Shown here: piece after piece, positions 1-7,167 of the stretch
Position numbering within the stretch: position 1 is the stretch's first letter
Layout: each line of letters begins with the position of its first letter
NCBI RefSeq assembly: GCF_020075705.1
Contig: NZ_JAIQUM010000087.1
Span: forward strand, 1 to 17,498
Reading direction: 5' to 3'
Length of the DNA: 17,498 bases
Source: Metabacillus rhizolycopersici
GTDB lineage: Bacteria; Bacillota; Bacilli; Bacillales; Bacillaceae
The notes under the pieces: generated by a model
Database searches by the model: none
Told to the model about the DNA's origin: nothing
What the model saw: the letters and a program-made list of their open reading frames with translations, nothing else
Made by a program: the position numbers and the translations under genes

Positions 1-104
<104 letters not shown>

Positions 105-113
105 TAAAGAGTA

Positions 114-144
114 AAAAGATCAGTAGATATACTGGTCTTTTTTT
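114..144 (+). terminator. Rho-independent terminator of the left rRNA operon
   Basis: A 12-bp stem (114-125 with 130-141, one G-U pair), a 4-base loop GATA, and a run of T through 144. It lies 10 bases after the 5S gene and ends that operon. Confidence 0.9.
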
Positions 145-431
145 GGTGTTTCTGCAGTGCTTAATTCCCAAGCTGTCTGTTCTATTAGATCGTTGAGTAT
201 GTAAATTTACGTTTGTATATGTACGAATTAAGAGAAGCAAAGGTTTTTCGGAACTCCGTTGCTTTGACTGCGGGAGTGTCAGCTAAGTGTTTTAGCTAAT
301 CGTAGATCACTTAAAATGAAAATAGATTGATAGAAGTAGTTCAATAACTCTTGATAAAGAAACGAAAACAAAGAGCCTATTTTGAAAAACATGAATCGGC
401 GGTTGCTCAATATCTCTGCTTGTGTAAAATC
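145..431. other. Gene-free stretch after the 5S terminator
   Basis: About 290 bases with no ORF that has a ribosome binding site or recognisable product. It holds two small hairpins: AAGCAA at about 235-240 with TTGCTT near 259-264, and AGCTAA (281-286) with TTAGCT (292-297). A short A/T dyad GTAAAAT/ATTTTAC (424-440) spans the stop codon of the minus-strand serine hydrolase gene and could be a weak terminator for it. Nothing else is visible. Confidence 0.5.
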
Positions 432-1475
432 TTATTTTACTCCCGTTGCAAGCTGCATGGACAGACGAATTGGCAGTGCAGGATTAGCAAACTGATTAAC
501 ATCTCCCACAAAAAACAAATCCTTCTGTGGGTAGTAAAATGCAAAAGAGCCAGTTGACCCGGAGTGTCCCAGCAAGTCTCCCTTTTCCATAAACGGCATT
601 AGTAAGCCGCCAAGGGCAATTCTCATAAATCCTCCTCCATAGCAAATAGGTCCCATTGTGATTTGGAGTTTCTTATAATAGGTGAGTGCATCAAAAATTT
701 CTTTATTAAACAACTTACCGCCATAAAATGCTTTAATAAATATCATCATTTCCCGTGCTGTAGTGACAGCACCACCACTTGCACGACAACTACAAATAAA
801 CTTAGGTCGCTTCAATACTTGATCCTTGTAGTATATATTTGGTACAAAATCTTCTTCACTTTGTGGCAGGTAGGTATGTTCCAGTCGTAATGGTATAAAA
901 ATCAATTGTTGGTAAGCTTCAGCCAATGTTGTGCCATTTACCTTTTCAATAATTTCGCCAAGTAGATCAAAGTTGATGTCAGAATAATAGGCCTTACCTT
1001 TCGTACGTGGAGCAAAATGTGGTTTTAATTCCTTTGTCCAATGCAAAAGTTCACCAAAGGAAAAGGGGAAATCTTGGTTAATTACTTTCCTTTTCGTGGA
1101 GTTTTTTTTCTCCTCAAATTTATCAGGTAATCCGCTAACTTGAAATAACAAGTCGGATATGAATAGTTCAAATGAATATTCCTTTGACTTATAGATATGA
1201 AGCCCGCTTAGAGTGTCTTTATCTATAAATTCAGATATTTTATTGTTCAAAGACAGTTTTCCCTGCTCTTGCAAAATCAAAATACAAGCAGTGGTAAACA
1301 GCTTTGTAATGCTCGCCATCAATAATGATGAATCGATTTCCTTACCACCATAGCCTTTACACCAAGAAAAGTCACCATTTGTATCTTCGATGTAAACAAT
1401 TCCTTCGTGGATGAGTTTTGAATTCATAGTTTTATTAAAAATTTTTTCAAATTTCGGAGCTTTATTAATATCCAT
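432..1475 (-). CDS. Serine hydrolase, beta-lactamase class C / PBP4* family
   Basis: 347 residues with the three active-site motifs of class C beta-lactamase-like serine hydrolases: SxxK as S55-I-T-K58 (nucleophile and base), the Tyr motif as Y164-S-D166, and an HxG box (H304-S-G306) in place of KTG. Family members act as beta-lactamases, D-amino acid peptidases or esterases, so the substrate cannot be named. I see no N-terminal signal peptide or membrane segment, which suggests a cytoplasmic enzyme and argues against a cell-wall role. The ATG at 1475 has a strong ribosome binding site (AAAGGAGA on the minus strand, about 1480-1490). The gene stands alone, divergent from the padR operon across about 430 bases of AT-rich DNA. 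It is full length with no visible lesion. Confidence 0.85.
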   Translation of the reverse strand: MDINKAPKFEKIFNKTMNSKLIHEGIVYIEDTNGDFSWCKGYGGKEIDSSLLMASITKLFTTACILILQEQGKLSLNNKISEFIDKDTLSGLHIYKSKEYSFELFISDLLFQVSGLPDKFEEKKNSTKRKVINQDFPFSFGELLHWTKELKPHFAPRTKGKAYYSDINFDLLGEIIEKVNGTTLAEAYQQLIFIPLRLEHTYLPQSEEDFVPNIYYKDQVLKRPKFICSCRASGGAVTTAREMMIFIKAFYGGKLFNKEIFDALTYYKKLQITMGPICYGGGFMRIALGGLLMPFMEKGDLLGHSGSTGSFAFYYPQKDLFFVGDVNQFANPALPIRLSMQLATGVK

Positions 1476-1802
1476 AACGTCTCCTTTCGGAATACCGCTT
1501 ACGATAAGTGAAAAAAAGACACTGCTATTAATCAGTCTCTGTCATAGTAAAGATGTAGTAAAAAGTGCAGAATCCATAATCCATAATCCATAATCCATAT
1601 TATTCTTAAAATGTTAATAATATCCGTACTTAAACAAATCTGCGCCCTCTGTATAAACTAAATAAAGAAATCCAGTAGATCAATACAGGAATTTTTATTG
1701 AAATTTACCATAAATTATTAATCTTTATTTTAACTCCACGATACACTCTAGAAATAAACCCCTAAAAAAAGGAAAAAAATAATAATCAGTACCTTGCATT
1801 AT
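1476..1802. other. AT-rich divergent intergenic region
   Basis: Apart from the heptamer array, no gene is supported here. It must contain the minus-strand promoter of the serine hydrolase, but no -35/-10 pair stands out clearly. Confidence 0.5.
1571..1598. repeat. Four tandem copies of a 7-bp unit (AATCCAT)
   Basis: AATCCAT occurs four times head to tail without mismatch, about 96 bases upstream of the serine hydrolase start. Such arrays can change copy number by slippage. Whether it affects a promoter is unknown. Confidence 0.9.
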
Positions 1803-1827
1803 TCACTAGTGAGTGTTACGGTATAAT
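1799..1827 (+). promoter_or_regulatory. Probable promoter of the padR operon
   Basis: A perfect -10 hexamer TATAAT lies at 1822-1827. The element 17 bp upstream (TTATTC, 1799-1804) is a poor -35, so the assignment rests mainly on the -10. The predicted start is near 1834, giving a leader of about 75 bases before the padR ATG. Confidence 0.5.
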
Positions 1828-1864
1828 TGAAATTGGTAAAAACAACCCTTTTGGTCCACTAGTA
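1803..1864. promoter_or_regulatory. Candidate PadR operator pair (CACTAGT sites)
   Basis: Site 1 is a 10-bp palindrome TCACTAGTGA (1803-1812) inside the -35/-10 spacer. Site 2, CACTAGTA (1857-1864), lies in the leader 53 bp further on, about five helical turns, so both would face the same side of the DNA. Site 2 is also the left arm of a looser dyad (CACTA at 1857-1861, TAGTG at 1877-1881). PadR regulators usually repress their own operon from such sites. The link is inferred. Confidence 0.4.
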
Positions 1865-1909
1865 AACAATACACAGTAGTGATCAACATATAGTAGGAGA
1901 TGACCGAAA

Positions 1910-2233
1910 ATGAATGTTCAGTTTAAAAAGGGAGTACTAGAGCTTTGTGTGCTAGTATTGATCTCTAAAAAAGACCAATATGGATATGAGTTAGCTCAAA
2001 ATATTTCTAAACGAATCGATGTAGCTGAAGGGACGTTATATCCATTGCTGCGAAGGTTAACAAAAGAAGACTACTTCACAACATATTTAGTTGAATCAAC
2101 AGAGGGACCATCGCGGAAGTACTATAAACTCACAGAAAGGGGAAGGGAGTATATGCTGGAATTGGTGGAAGAATGGAAGCAATTTAGCTGTGGTGTCAAT
2201 GAATTGATTGGGGAGGGAACGGATCATGGATAA
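1910..2233 (+). CDS. PadR family transcriptional regulator
   Basis: 107 residues, the size of the short PadR type: an N-terminal winged helix plus one C-terminal dimerisation helix. The PadR hallmarks are visible: [10 protein letters not shown] near residue 23, [11 protein letters not shown] near residue 40 (recognition helix region), and [13 protein letters not shown] near residue 66 (wing). ATG 1910 follows AGGAGA with a spacing of 9. The 3' end overlaps the next gene by 8 bp. PadR proteins of this type commonly repress an adjacent membrane-protein operon and are released by a ligand or stress. Here it leads an operon with a HAAS protein and a toastrack protein, so it likely controls these two and itself. 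The inducer is unknown. Confidence 0.93.
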   Translation: MNVQFKKGVLELCVLVLISKKDQYGYELAQNISKRIDVAEGTLYPLLRRLTKEDYFTTYLVESTEGPSRKYYKLTERGREYMLELVEEWKQFSCGVNELIGEGTDHG

Positions 2234-2783
2234 GCAGGGATTTCTAAATGAACTATCAAGTCAGCTTAATACTGTACCTGAACATGACCGCACTGATATG
2301 CTTTATGATTTTGAGGAGCATTTTGAATTAGCGATGGAAAGTGGAAAAACAGAGGCAGAAATTGCTGAAAGTTTAGGTAATCCAAAGCTAATTGCTAAGG
2401 ATTTGTTAGCTGAGTATTTGGTTTCTCAAGCTGAAAGTGATCAATCAGTTAAAAGTATGTTCCATGCTGTCCTTGCGACAATTAGTTTAAGTTTTTTTAA
2501 TCTTATTTTTTTGTTAGGACCAATTGTAGCGATCATCGGAGTTTATCTTTCATTATCTGCTACAGCTATAGTACTAACTCTCTCTCCAATCGGTTTGATT
2601 GCTTCTCTGCTTTTTGAAGGACCAAGTAACTTTTTAATAAAATTTTTTATGGCTATAATCTTTTGTAGTTTGGGTGTGTTAATGAGTATCGGAATGATTT
2701 ATGTTGGAAAGTTTTTATATCAAATGATCTTAAAATATGTGAAATTTAATATTCGTATTGTAAAGGGGAGAGCTGGGAAATGA
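2226..2783 (+). CDS. HAAS domain / DUF1700 family membrane protein
   Basis: 185 residues from ATG 2226, chosen because GGGGAGGG (2210-2217) sits 8 bp upstream; an in-frame TTG at 2208 lies on that site and is unlikely. Residues 1-70 form the soluble helical HAAS/DUF1700 domain, with the typical FLNELSSQL start, [31 protein letters not shown] core and the K-D-L-L-A-E-Y end. Residues of about 80-165 are very hydrophobic and hold three or four membrane segments, followed by a basic tail (KGRAGK). In this family the HAAS domain is thought to link PadR regulators to membrane sensors. Overlaps of 8 bp with padR and 4 bp with the next gene show tight translational coupling. Confidence 0.85.
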   Translation: MDKQGFLNELSSQLNTVPEHDRTDMLYDFEEHFELAMESGKTEAEIAESLGNPKLIAKDLLAEYLVSQAESDQSVKSMFHAVLATISLSFFNLIFLLGPIVAIIGVYLSLSATAIVLTLSPIGLIASLLFEGPSNFLIKFFMAIIFCSLGVLMSIGMIYVGKFLYQMILKYVKFNIRIVKGRAGK

Positions 2784-3622
2784 AGAAGGTCGCATTAGGA
2801 GCGCTTCTTGTACTTATTATTGGTATTATTGGATTATTTACAGTAAGTGGTGGTGCATTTTCTTTCGGTAATAATGTCCAGATAAATGAACGAGAAATAA
2901 TTCCATCAAAGAATATTAAAGAAATGAAAGTTAATGTCGATGTTGGAGAAATTCAAATTAAGGAAAGCAAAAATGACGATATTACTATTCATTTTCATGG
3001 AAATGTGCCAAAAAAGGTAAAGGAGCAACTAACATTTAAGGTAGAAGAACATTCTACAAGTGTTGAGGTTGTTGTAAGCCAATCAAATAAATTCTTCATG
3101 CAAATTCCTTTTATCAATTCAGATATTAGCAGTGAACGGACTTTAGATGTAAGCCTACCAAAGAACTTGCTAGATAAGCTTGAAGTAAAGGCAGATGTAG
3201 GTGATATTCATATTGATCATATCAATTCACCTGGATTAACTGCACATAGTGACGTTGGCGATATTTATGTGAATCAATTTAAAGGTGTAGGAACGTTTGT
3301 ATCGAACGTTGGTGATATTGAGTTAGAAAAAATCAGTGGGAAAATTAATTCGCAAACAGATACAGGAGAAATTGACATCAGTTTAGAGGAAATGACAGAT
3401 GACATTGAGTTATCATCAGATGTAGGTGATATTACTGTTAAATTTGTAAATGAGCCTGAAAATATAGTGTTCGATTTAAGTAGCGATATTGGAGATGTTT
3501 CAATAAATGGATTTAAAGGCTTTGAAAATAGGACTACTGGCAGTATCATCACTCAACTTGGGAGTGGTGGATCTTTACTAGAAGTGAAAACAGATATTGG
3601 TGAAATTACCGTCGGAAAATAG
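2780..3622 (+). CDS. DUF4097 (toastrack) repeat protein, membrane-anchored
   Basis: 280 residues. The start is the ATGA overlap with the previous stop. Residues 4-22 are an uncleaved signal anchor (ALGALLVLIIGIIGLF) with no lipobox, so the rest should lie outside the cell. It belongs to the DUF4097 beta-strand repeat family, which includes LiaG and YvlB of B. subtilis, proteins linked to cell-envelope stress. The consensus [D/N]xG[D/E][I/V] occurs eight times, at residues 54, 139, 158, 176, 194, 214, 236 and 272. From 139 to 236 the spacing is 18-22 residues, as expected of one turn per repeat in a beta-solenoid. A 21-bp hairpin begins at its stop codon. Most likely it is the exported sensor or effector of the PadR/HAAS unit; what it binds is unknown. 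Confidence 0.85.
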   Translation: MKKVALGALLVLIIGIIGLFTVSGGAFSFGNNVQINEREIIPSKNIKEMKVNVDVGEIQIKESKNDDITIHFHGNVPKKVKEQLTFKVEEHSTSVEVVVSQSNKFFMQIPFINSDISSERTLDVSLPKNLLDKLEVKADVGDIHIDHINSPGLTAHSDVGDIYVNQFKGVGTFVSNVGDIELEKISGKINSQTDTGEIDISLEEMTDDIELSSDVGDITVKFVNEPENIVFDLSSDIGDVSINGFKGFENRTTGSIITQLGSGGSLLEVKTDIGEITVGK

Positions 3623-3667
3623 TAGACAAAGAGAGATAGCCTTATAGCTATCTCTCTTTGTCTACTA
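3620..3667 (+). terminator. Perfect 21-bp inverted repeat at the end of the padR operon
   Basis: Arms 3620-3640 and 3647-3667 are perfectly complementary around the loop CTTATA. The left arm includes the TAG stop codon of the DUF4097 gene. No long T-run follows, so this may be a terminator that relies on stem strength or an mRNA 3'-end protecting hairpin. On the minus strand it could also stop read-through from the MFS gene. Confidence 0.7.
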
Positions 3668-3699
3668 GTGAAGTTCAAACGATCGTAGTGCCAAAAATC

Positions 3700-3744
3700 A
3701 AAAAAAGGTGACTGCTCTACGCAATAAAGTAGAGAGTCACCTTT
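3700..3744 (-). terminator. Rho-independent terminator of the marR-MFS operon
   Basis: Read on the minus strand: stem from 3744-3729 pairing with 3720-3704 (AAAGGTGACT arm with a small bulge), loop of 8, then a run of T (complement of A at 3700-3706). It starts 16 bases after the MFS stop codon. Confidence 0.85.
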
Positions 3745-3759
3745 AGTGAAATCGATTCC

Positions 3760-4968
3760 TTATAAACTAGGTTTCGACTCCGTTAATGGTATTGATGTAG
3801 TTTCTTTTCGATTCAATACCAATTTATAACATACAATAACAATGATCATAAACGCAGATGTTATGAAATATAGCGTACTGTATCCAAGGTGTGTAGCGAC
3901 GATGCCTAAGACATATGAGCCGAGCGCAAGTCCTGAATCAAAGAATGTAAAGAATGTAGCTGTAGCATGCCCGCTCCTATGACGATCAGTAGCTTGAACA
4001 GCAAGTGTTTGTAAAGAAGGGACGACGGTTCCATAACCAAGCCCGATAAATGCCCCTGATAAAAGAAGCATAAATGAAGATTCTGTAATACTTAATAAAA
4101 ATAGTCCAATCAAAAATAGAACAAGTGCTGGATAGATAATAAAGTGAGGACCCTTCGTATCAAATAAACGTCCACTAAAAGGACGAGCAACGAGCATGAC
4201 GACTGCAAAAACAACGAAGAAGAAGCTAGCCGCATCTAATAAATTAAGTTCTTGTGCATAAATAGATAAAAACGAAAGGACACTTGAATAAGAAAGAGCA
4301 ACTAAACTACCAATAATCGCAATAGGTAATGCCTTTTGATCAAGTAGATCTGACAGTTGGATGCGTTTCTTAGCTTTGGTTGCTGTAGAACCTACTTCGT
4401 TAATTTTACTTGTAGCGGTAATTAGTAGCCCGACCGAGATTAATAAGGCAAGAACAAGGAATAGTGTTGAAAATGATGTGACTTGGATGAGTGAAAGAGC
4501 GATTAGTGGCCCGAAAACAACAGCAAGGTTCGTCGACATCACAAAATAGCCAAGACCTTCTCCACGTCTTTTTAGTGGAATAAGATCTGCAGCAATTGAA
4601 CCTGTAGCTGTTGTTGCAATACTAAACCACATTCCTTGGAAAAATCGTAATGCAAGTAATAATGAATATTGCTCAACCCATAAGTAAAGGAAAGAACAGA
4701 GTGTAAAAAAGATGAGACTAATCATTAACATTCTCTTTTTGCCGTAATCCTCTAACAGCTTTCCTGAAAATGGGCGAACAATGATGGCTGATAAAAGAAA
4801 AATCGTCACGATTAAACCGGCATCAAGCTTCGAACGATGAAGCTCATCGACCACATAAATTGGTAAAGACGTTAATAAGCCATAAAAGGCAATAAAAATA
4901 AACAGGTTACTTAATGAAATATTAATAAAACTTTTGGTCCAAATTTGTTGTTTTTCTTCTTGATTCAT
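3760..4968 (-). CDS. MFS transporter, drug-efflux type
   Basis: 402 residues with about 12 hydrophobic segments, the length of a 12-helix major facilitator. The loop after helix 2 carries the MFS signature as GKLLEDYGKKR (about residues 69-79), and a second copy GRLFDTKGPH follows helix 8. It resembles the B. subtilis YwoG-type efflux proteins, but no substrate can be read off. The ATG at 4968 is served by GGGAGGAA about 11 bp upstream, at the end of the MarR gene; the gap between the two genes is 27 bp, so they form one operon. It is likely repressed by that MarR protein and induced by a toxic or phenolic compound; this is inference from layout. Confidence 0.88.
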   Translation of the reverse strand: MNQEEKQQIWTKSFINISLSNLFIFIAFYGLLTSLPIYVVDELHRSKLDAGLIVTIFLLSAIIVRPFSGKLLEDYGKKRMLMISLIFFTLCSFLYLWVEQYSLLLALRFFQGMWFSIATTATGSIAADLIPLKRRGEGLGYFVMSTNLAVVFGPLIALSLIQVTSFSTLFLVLALLISVGLLITATSKINEVGSTATKAKKRIQLSDLLDQKALPIAIIGSLVALSYSSVLSFLSIYAQELNLLDAASFFFVVFAVVMLVARPFSGRLFDTKGPHFIIYPALVLFLIGLFLLSITESSFMLLLSGAFIGLGYGTVVPSLQTLAVQATDRHRSGHATATFFTFFDSGLALGSYVLGIVATHLGYSTLYFITSAFMIIVIVCYKLVLNRKETTSIPLTESKPSL

Positions 4969-4995
4969 TCGGACTTATTCCTCCCTTTTTGCCGT

Positions 4996-5403
4996 TTATA
5001 TACCAAGTTTCGTTAATAAGTGGAACAAGTTATCTTGTTCTTCGTCTGATAAATGTTCAAGCATCTTCTGTTCAAAAGACTTTACATCTTTTTCAATCAC
5101 TGGAAAGTTTTCAATCGCTTTATCTGTAAGCGAAACAAGGCGTTCGCGTTTATCGCTACCATGTGTCCGTTTCACCCAACCACCTTCTTCAAGTTTCACA
5201 AGCGTACGTGTAACAGTTGGCGCTTCTACTACTAAATAACGCCAAATCTCGCTCTGTGTCATGGACCCATTGATTTTTAAGCAATACAGAATTGACCATT
5301 GAGAACTATATAACTCGTGCCGTTGCAATTGTTCATTCATTTCTTTGGACATTGAACGGGTTTTCCTGTAAAGCATATGAAATAGCTTGTTTGTGTTTTC
5401 CAT
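4996..5403 (-). CDS. MarR family transcriptional regulator
   Basis: 135 residues, typical MarR length, with winged-helix features: SQWSILYCLKINGSMTQSEI (helices 2-3), the recognition helix VVEAPTVTRTLVKLEEGGWV, and the wing KRTHGSDKRERLVSLTDKA with the conserved D-x-R. Two in-frame ATGs exist (5409 and 5403). 5403 is preferred because GAGGTG then lies 7 bases upstream, whereas it nearly touches 5409. A 22-bp perfect palindrome lies just upstream of the ribosome binding site and is probably its own operator. It is the first gene of a two-gene operon with the MFS exporter. The inducing ligand is unknown; I see no redox cysteine near the N-terminus of the kind OhrR has. Confidence 0.92.
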   Translation of the reverse strand: MENTNKLFHMLYRKTRSMSKEMNEQLQRHELYSSQWSILYCLKINGSMTQSEIWRYLVVEAPTVTRTLVKLEEGGWVKRTHGSDKRERLVSLTDKAIENFPVIEKDVKSFEQKMLEHLSDEEQDNLFHLLTKLGI

Positions 5404-5418
5404 TATCATTCACCTCTT

Positions 5419-5440
5419 ATTATTTACCTAGGTAAATAAT
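5419..5440. promoter_or_regulatory. 22-bp perfect palindrome, likely MarR operator
   Basis: Half-site ATTATTTACCT (5419-5429) is followed directly by its exact reverse complement (5430-5440). It lies between the predicted -10 and the ribosome binding site of the MarR gene. MarR dimers bind palindromes of this size, so autorepression is the natural reading. Confidence 0.8.
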
Positions 5441-5450
5441 TACTAAACCA

Positions 5451-5478
5451 ACTATAACATAAAGTAGAAGTTTGTAAA
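5451..5478 (-). promoter_or_regulatory. Probable promoter of the marR-MFS operon
   Basis: On the minus strand: -35 TTTACA (5478-5473), spacer 16, -10 TATAGT (5456-5451). The predicted start, about 5444, lies at the edge of the palindrome, so bound MarR would block initiation. Confidence 0.55.
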
Positions 5479-5573
5479 GTCATTAAAGCTTTAATATAGA
5501 AACTTTAAATTCCCCCAAAAGTAATCTCCTATTTTATGACCTTCAGTTAAAAAATCTTTTTATTACATTTATG

Positions 5574-5613
5574 AAAAAAAAAGACCCTTGGCACTGAGTT
5601 GTGAACCAAGGGT
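5574..5613 (-). terminator. Rho-independent terminator of nasA
   Basis: Minus-strand reading: ACCCTTGG (5613-5606) pairs with CCAAGGGT (5591-5584), with further pairing inside the loop, followed by T's (complement of A at 5574-5582). It lies 25 bases after the nasA stop. Confidence 0.9.
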
Positions 5614-5638
5614 GAATAAATAAATGGAAGTAATAAAA

Positions 5639-6844
5639 TTAAATCTTCATAGCATCACTTTTTAAATTCCACGTTTTCTTCCAAGAATAGTTTGCAACTA
5701 ACAAGATAACAAAGGCTAGTAACGCGATGACAGTAAAGATGATAAAGCCAGTTGCGTATGAACCAGTTAGTTCTTTTACTGTGCCTAATACAGTCGGTAA
5801 AAAGAATCCTCCGATTCCTCCTGCGGCACCAACTATTCCTGTAACCATCCCAATTTCCTTTTGGAAGCGTTGTGGGACTAACTGAAATACTGCACCATTT
5901 CCCATACCTAAGCACATCATACCGACAAATAGTAAAACAATAATGGCTAATAAAGATGGTAACTGACTAACCCCAAGCATACATGCGGCAACGATGAGAA
6001 ATAATACAGTTAAAACCTTCACACCGCCAACTCGGTCAGAAATAATGCCTCCAACTGGTCGGAAAAAGCTACCTGCTGCTACACATAGCGTGACAAAATC
6101 TCCAGCTTGAACATTCGATAATTGATATTCATCAACAAAAAACATGCTTAAAAAGTTTGTTAATCCGACAAATCCCCCGAAAGTCACACTATAAAGTAAA
6201 CAGAAGAACCATGTATCTCGATAAGCAAATACTTTGAAGTAATTTTTTAGCGGTTGTGGTGCTGGTTGTGTTGGTGCATCCTTTGCTAAAAAGATAAAAA
6301 TCGCGAACGTAATCAAGAGTGGGATTAGAGCAATTCCCATTGTTGTGTGCCATCCTAAATTTTCAGCGATACGGGGACCAAATAATGTTGCAAATAACGT
6401 ACCGCTGTTTCCTGCACCAGCAATCCCCATAGCTAAACCTTGCAGGTGAGGAGGATACCATCTACTCGCCATTGGTAAGGCAACGGAAAAGCTTGCACCA
6501 GCAACCCCTAATAAGATTCCGATCATATATAGCTCCGGTAGTGTATTTCCAGCAAAGAAGCCCCATAGCAATGGGATTGTTGTGATACACATCCCTAATA
6601 TAGCAGTTTTCTTAGGACCAATTCGATCTGTTAACACACCTAATACAATTCGGAAAATAGAGCCGGCTAAGATTGGTATCGCAACAATTAACCCTTTTTG
6701 AGATGGAGATAATCCAAAATCCTGAGTGATGAAAACACCAAGAGCCCCAAGCATAACCCAAATCATAAAGCTTACATCAAAATACAAAAAGGAAGAAAAG
6801 AGTGTCTTCGGGTGACCGCTCGCTTTTAGTTCAGATAATTTCAT
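5639..6844 (-). CDS. nasA: Nitrate transporter NasA (NarK family, MFS)
   Basis: 401 residues from the ATG at 6844, chosen over an ATG at 6874 because GAAAGGAG lies 8 bp before it. It has twelve hydrophobic segments and the marks of the nitrate/nitrite porter family: an arginine in helix 2 (R65, [13 protein letters not shown]) and its counterpart in helix 8 (R262, [13 protein letters not shown]), which bind the anion in NarK, plus two glycine-rich nitrate signatures ([14 protein letters not shown], residues 136-149; [17 protein letters not shown], residues 332-348). Length and position match B. subtilis NasA, the assimilatory nitrate importer divergent from nasB. NarK-type nitrite export cannot be excluded by sequence alone, but the assimilatory cluster favours uptake. 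It is expressed from its own TnrA-type promoter and ends in its own terminator. Confidence 0.92.
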   Translation of the reverse strand: MKLSELKASGHPKTLFSSFLYFDVSFMIWVMLGALGVFITQDFGLSPSQKGLIVAIPILAGSIFRIVLGVLTDRIGPKKTAILGMCITTIPLLWGFFAGNTLPELYMIGILLGVAGASFSVALPMASRWYPPHLQGLAMGIAGAGNSGTLFATLFGPRIAENLGWHTTMGIALIPLLITFAIFIFLAKDAPTQPAPQPLKNYFKVFAYRDTWFFCLLYSVTFGGFVGLTNFLSMFFVDEYQLSNVQAGDFVTLCVAAGSFFRPVGGIISDRVGGVKVLTVLFLIVAACMLGVSQLPSLLAIIVLLFVGMMCLGMGNGAVFQLVPQRFQKEIGMVTGIVGAAGGIGGFFLPTVLGTVKELTGSYATGFIIFTVIALLAFVILLVANYSWKKTWNLKSDAMKI

Positions 6845-6904
6845 TTCATAAACTCCTTTCACTGTGTTCAGCAATTAATTTTTAAAGTTTTTCAATATGG
6901 AGTC

Positions 6905-6910
6905 ATTATA
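6905..6910 (-). promoter_or_regulatory. nasA promoter, -10 element
   Basis: Perfect TATAAT on the minus strand. The -35 region (6933-6928, TTTTCT) is poor, as expected of an activator-dependent promoter. The predicted start is near 6898, giving a leader of about 54 bases. The TnrA-type dyad at 6940-6956 ends 30 bp upstream. Confidence 0.75.
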
Positions 6911-6939
6911 AGCCGAGGATTTTGGTTAGAAAAGCTACC

Positions 6940-6956
6940 TGTCAGAAAATATAACA
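6940..6956. promoter_or_regulatory. TnrA/GlnR box for nasA
   Basis: TGTCAGAAAATATAACA fits every fixed position of the established TnrA/GlnR consensus TGTNANAWWWTNTNACA. Its centre is at about -50 from the predicted nasA start, the usual place for TnrA activation. Confidence 0.85.
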
Positions 6957-7072
6957 TAGAATTATTTTTTAGTAGTGTGAAAATATTAGATAAAGAGTTC
7001 TTAGCTGGAAAATGATAATGTTTGAATTAACCCAATCAAAACCCGTAAAATTGAGAAAATAACAAAATTTCA

Positions 7073-7089
7073 TGTTAGGAAATCTAACA
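7073..7089. promoter_or_regulatory. TnrA/GlnR box for nasB
   Basis: TGTTAGGAAATCTAACA, a near-perfect dyad with a single departure (G for A at position 7) from the TnrA/GlnR consensus. Its centre is about 50 bp before the predicted nasB start. Confidence 0.85.
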
Positions 7090-7118
7090 GTAATAACCAT
7101 TAGATAAGAAATATATGA

Positions 7119-7124
7119 AATAAT
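7119..7124 (+). promoter_or_regulatory. nasB promoter, -10 element
   Basis: AATAAT (5 of 6 bases) begins 30 bp after the end of the TnrA box, the same distance as at nasA and nasD. No good -35 is present. The predicted start is near 7131, giving a leader of about 37 bases. Confidence 0.65.
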
Positions 7125-7167
7125 GAGATTATTGAATAGATCAGACCATTAATGCTGGAGGGTTAAG

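Noticed and set aside
351..557. 68-codon plus-strand ORF
   Set aside because: It overlaps the end of the serine hydrolase antisense, has no good start signal and shows low-complexity shadow composition.
2208..2225. Upstream TTG start for the HAAS gene
   Set aside because: It would overlie the ribosome binding site GGGGAGGG; ATG 2226 has the proper 8-bp spacing and the typical family start.
7012..7040. Alternative nasA promoter on the minus strand (TTTGAT, 17, TATCAT)
   Set aside because: A weaker -10 and wrong distance from either TnrA box; TATAAT at 6905-6910 with the 30-bp rule is better. It remains possible as a minor start.
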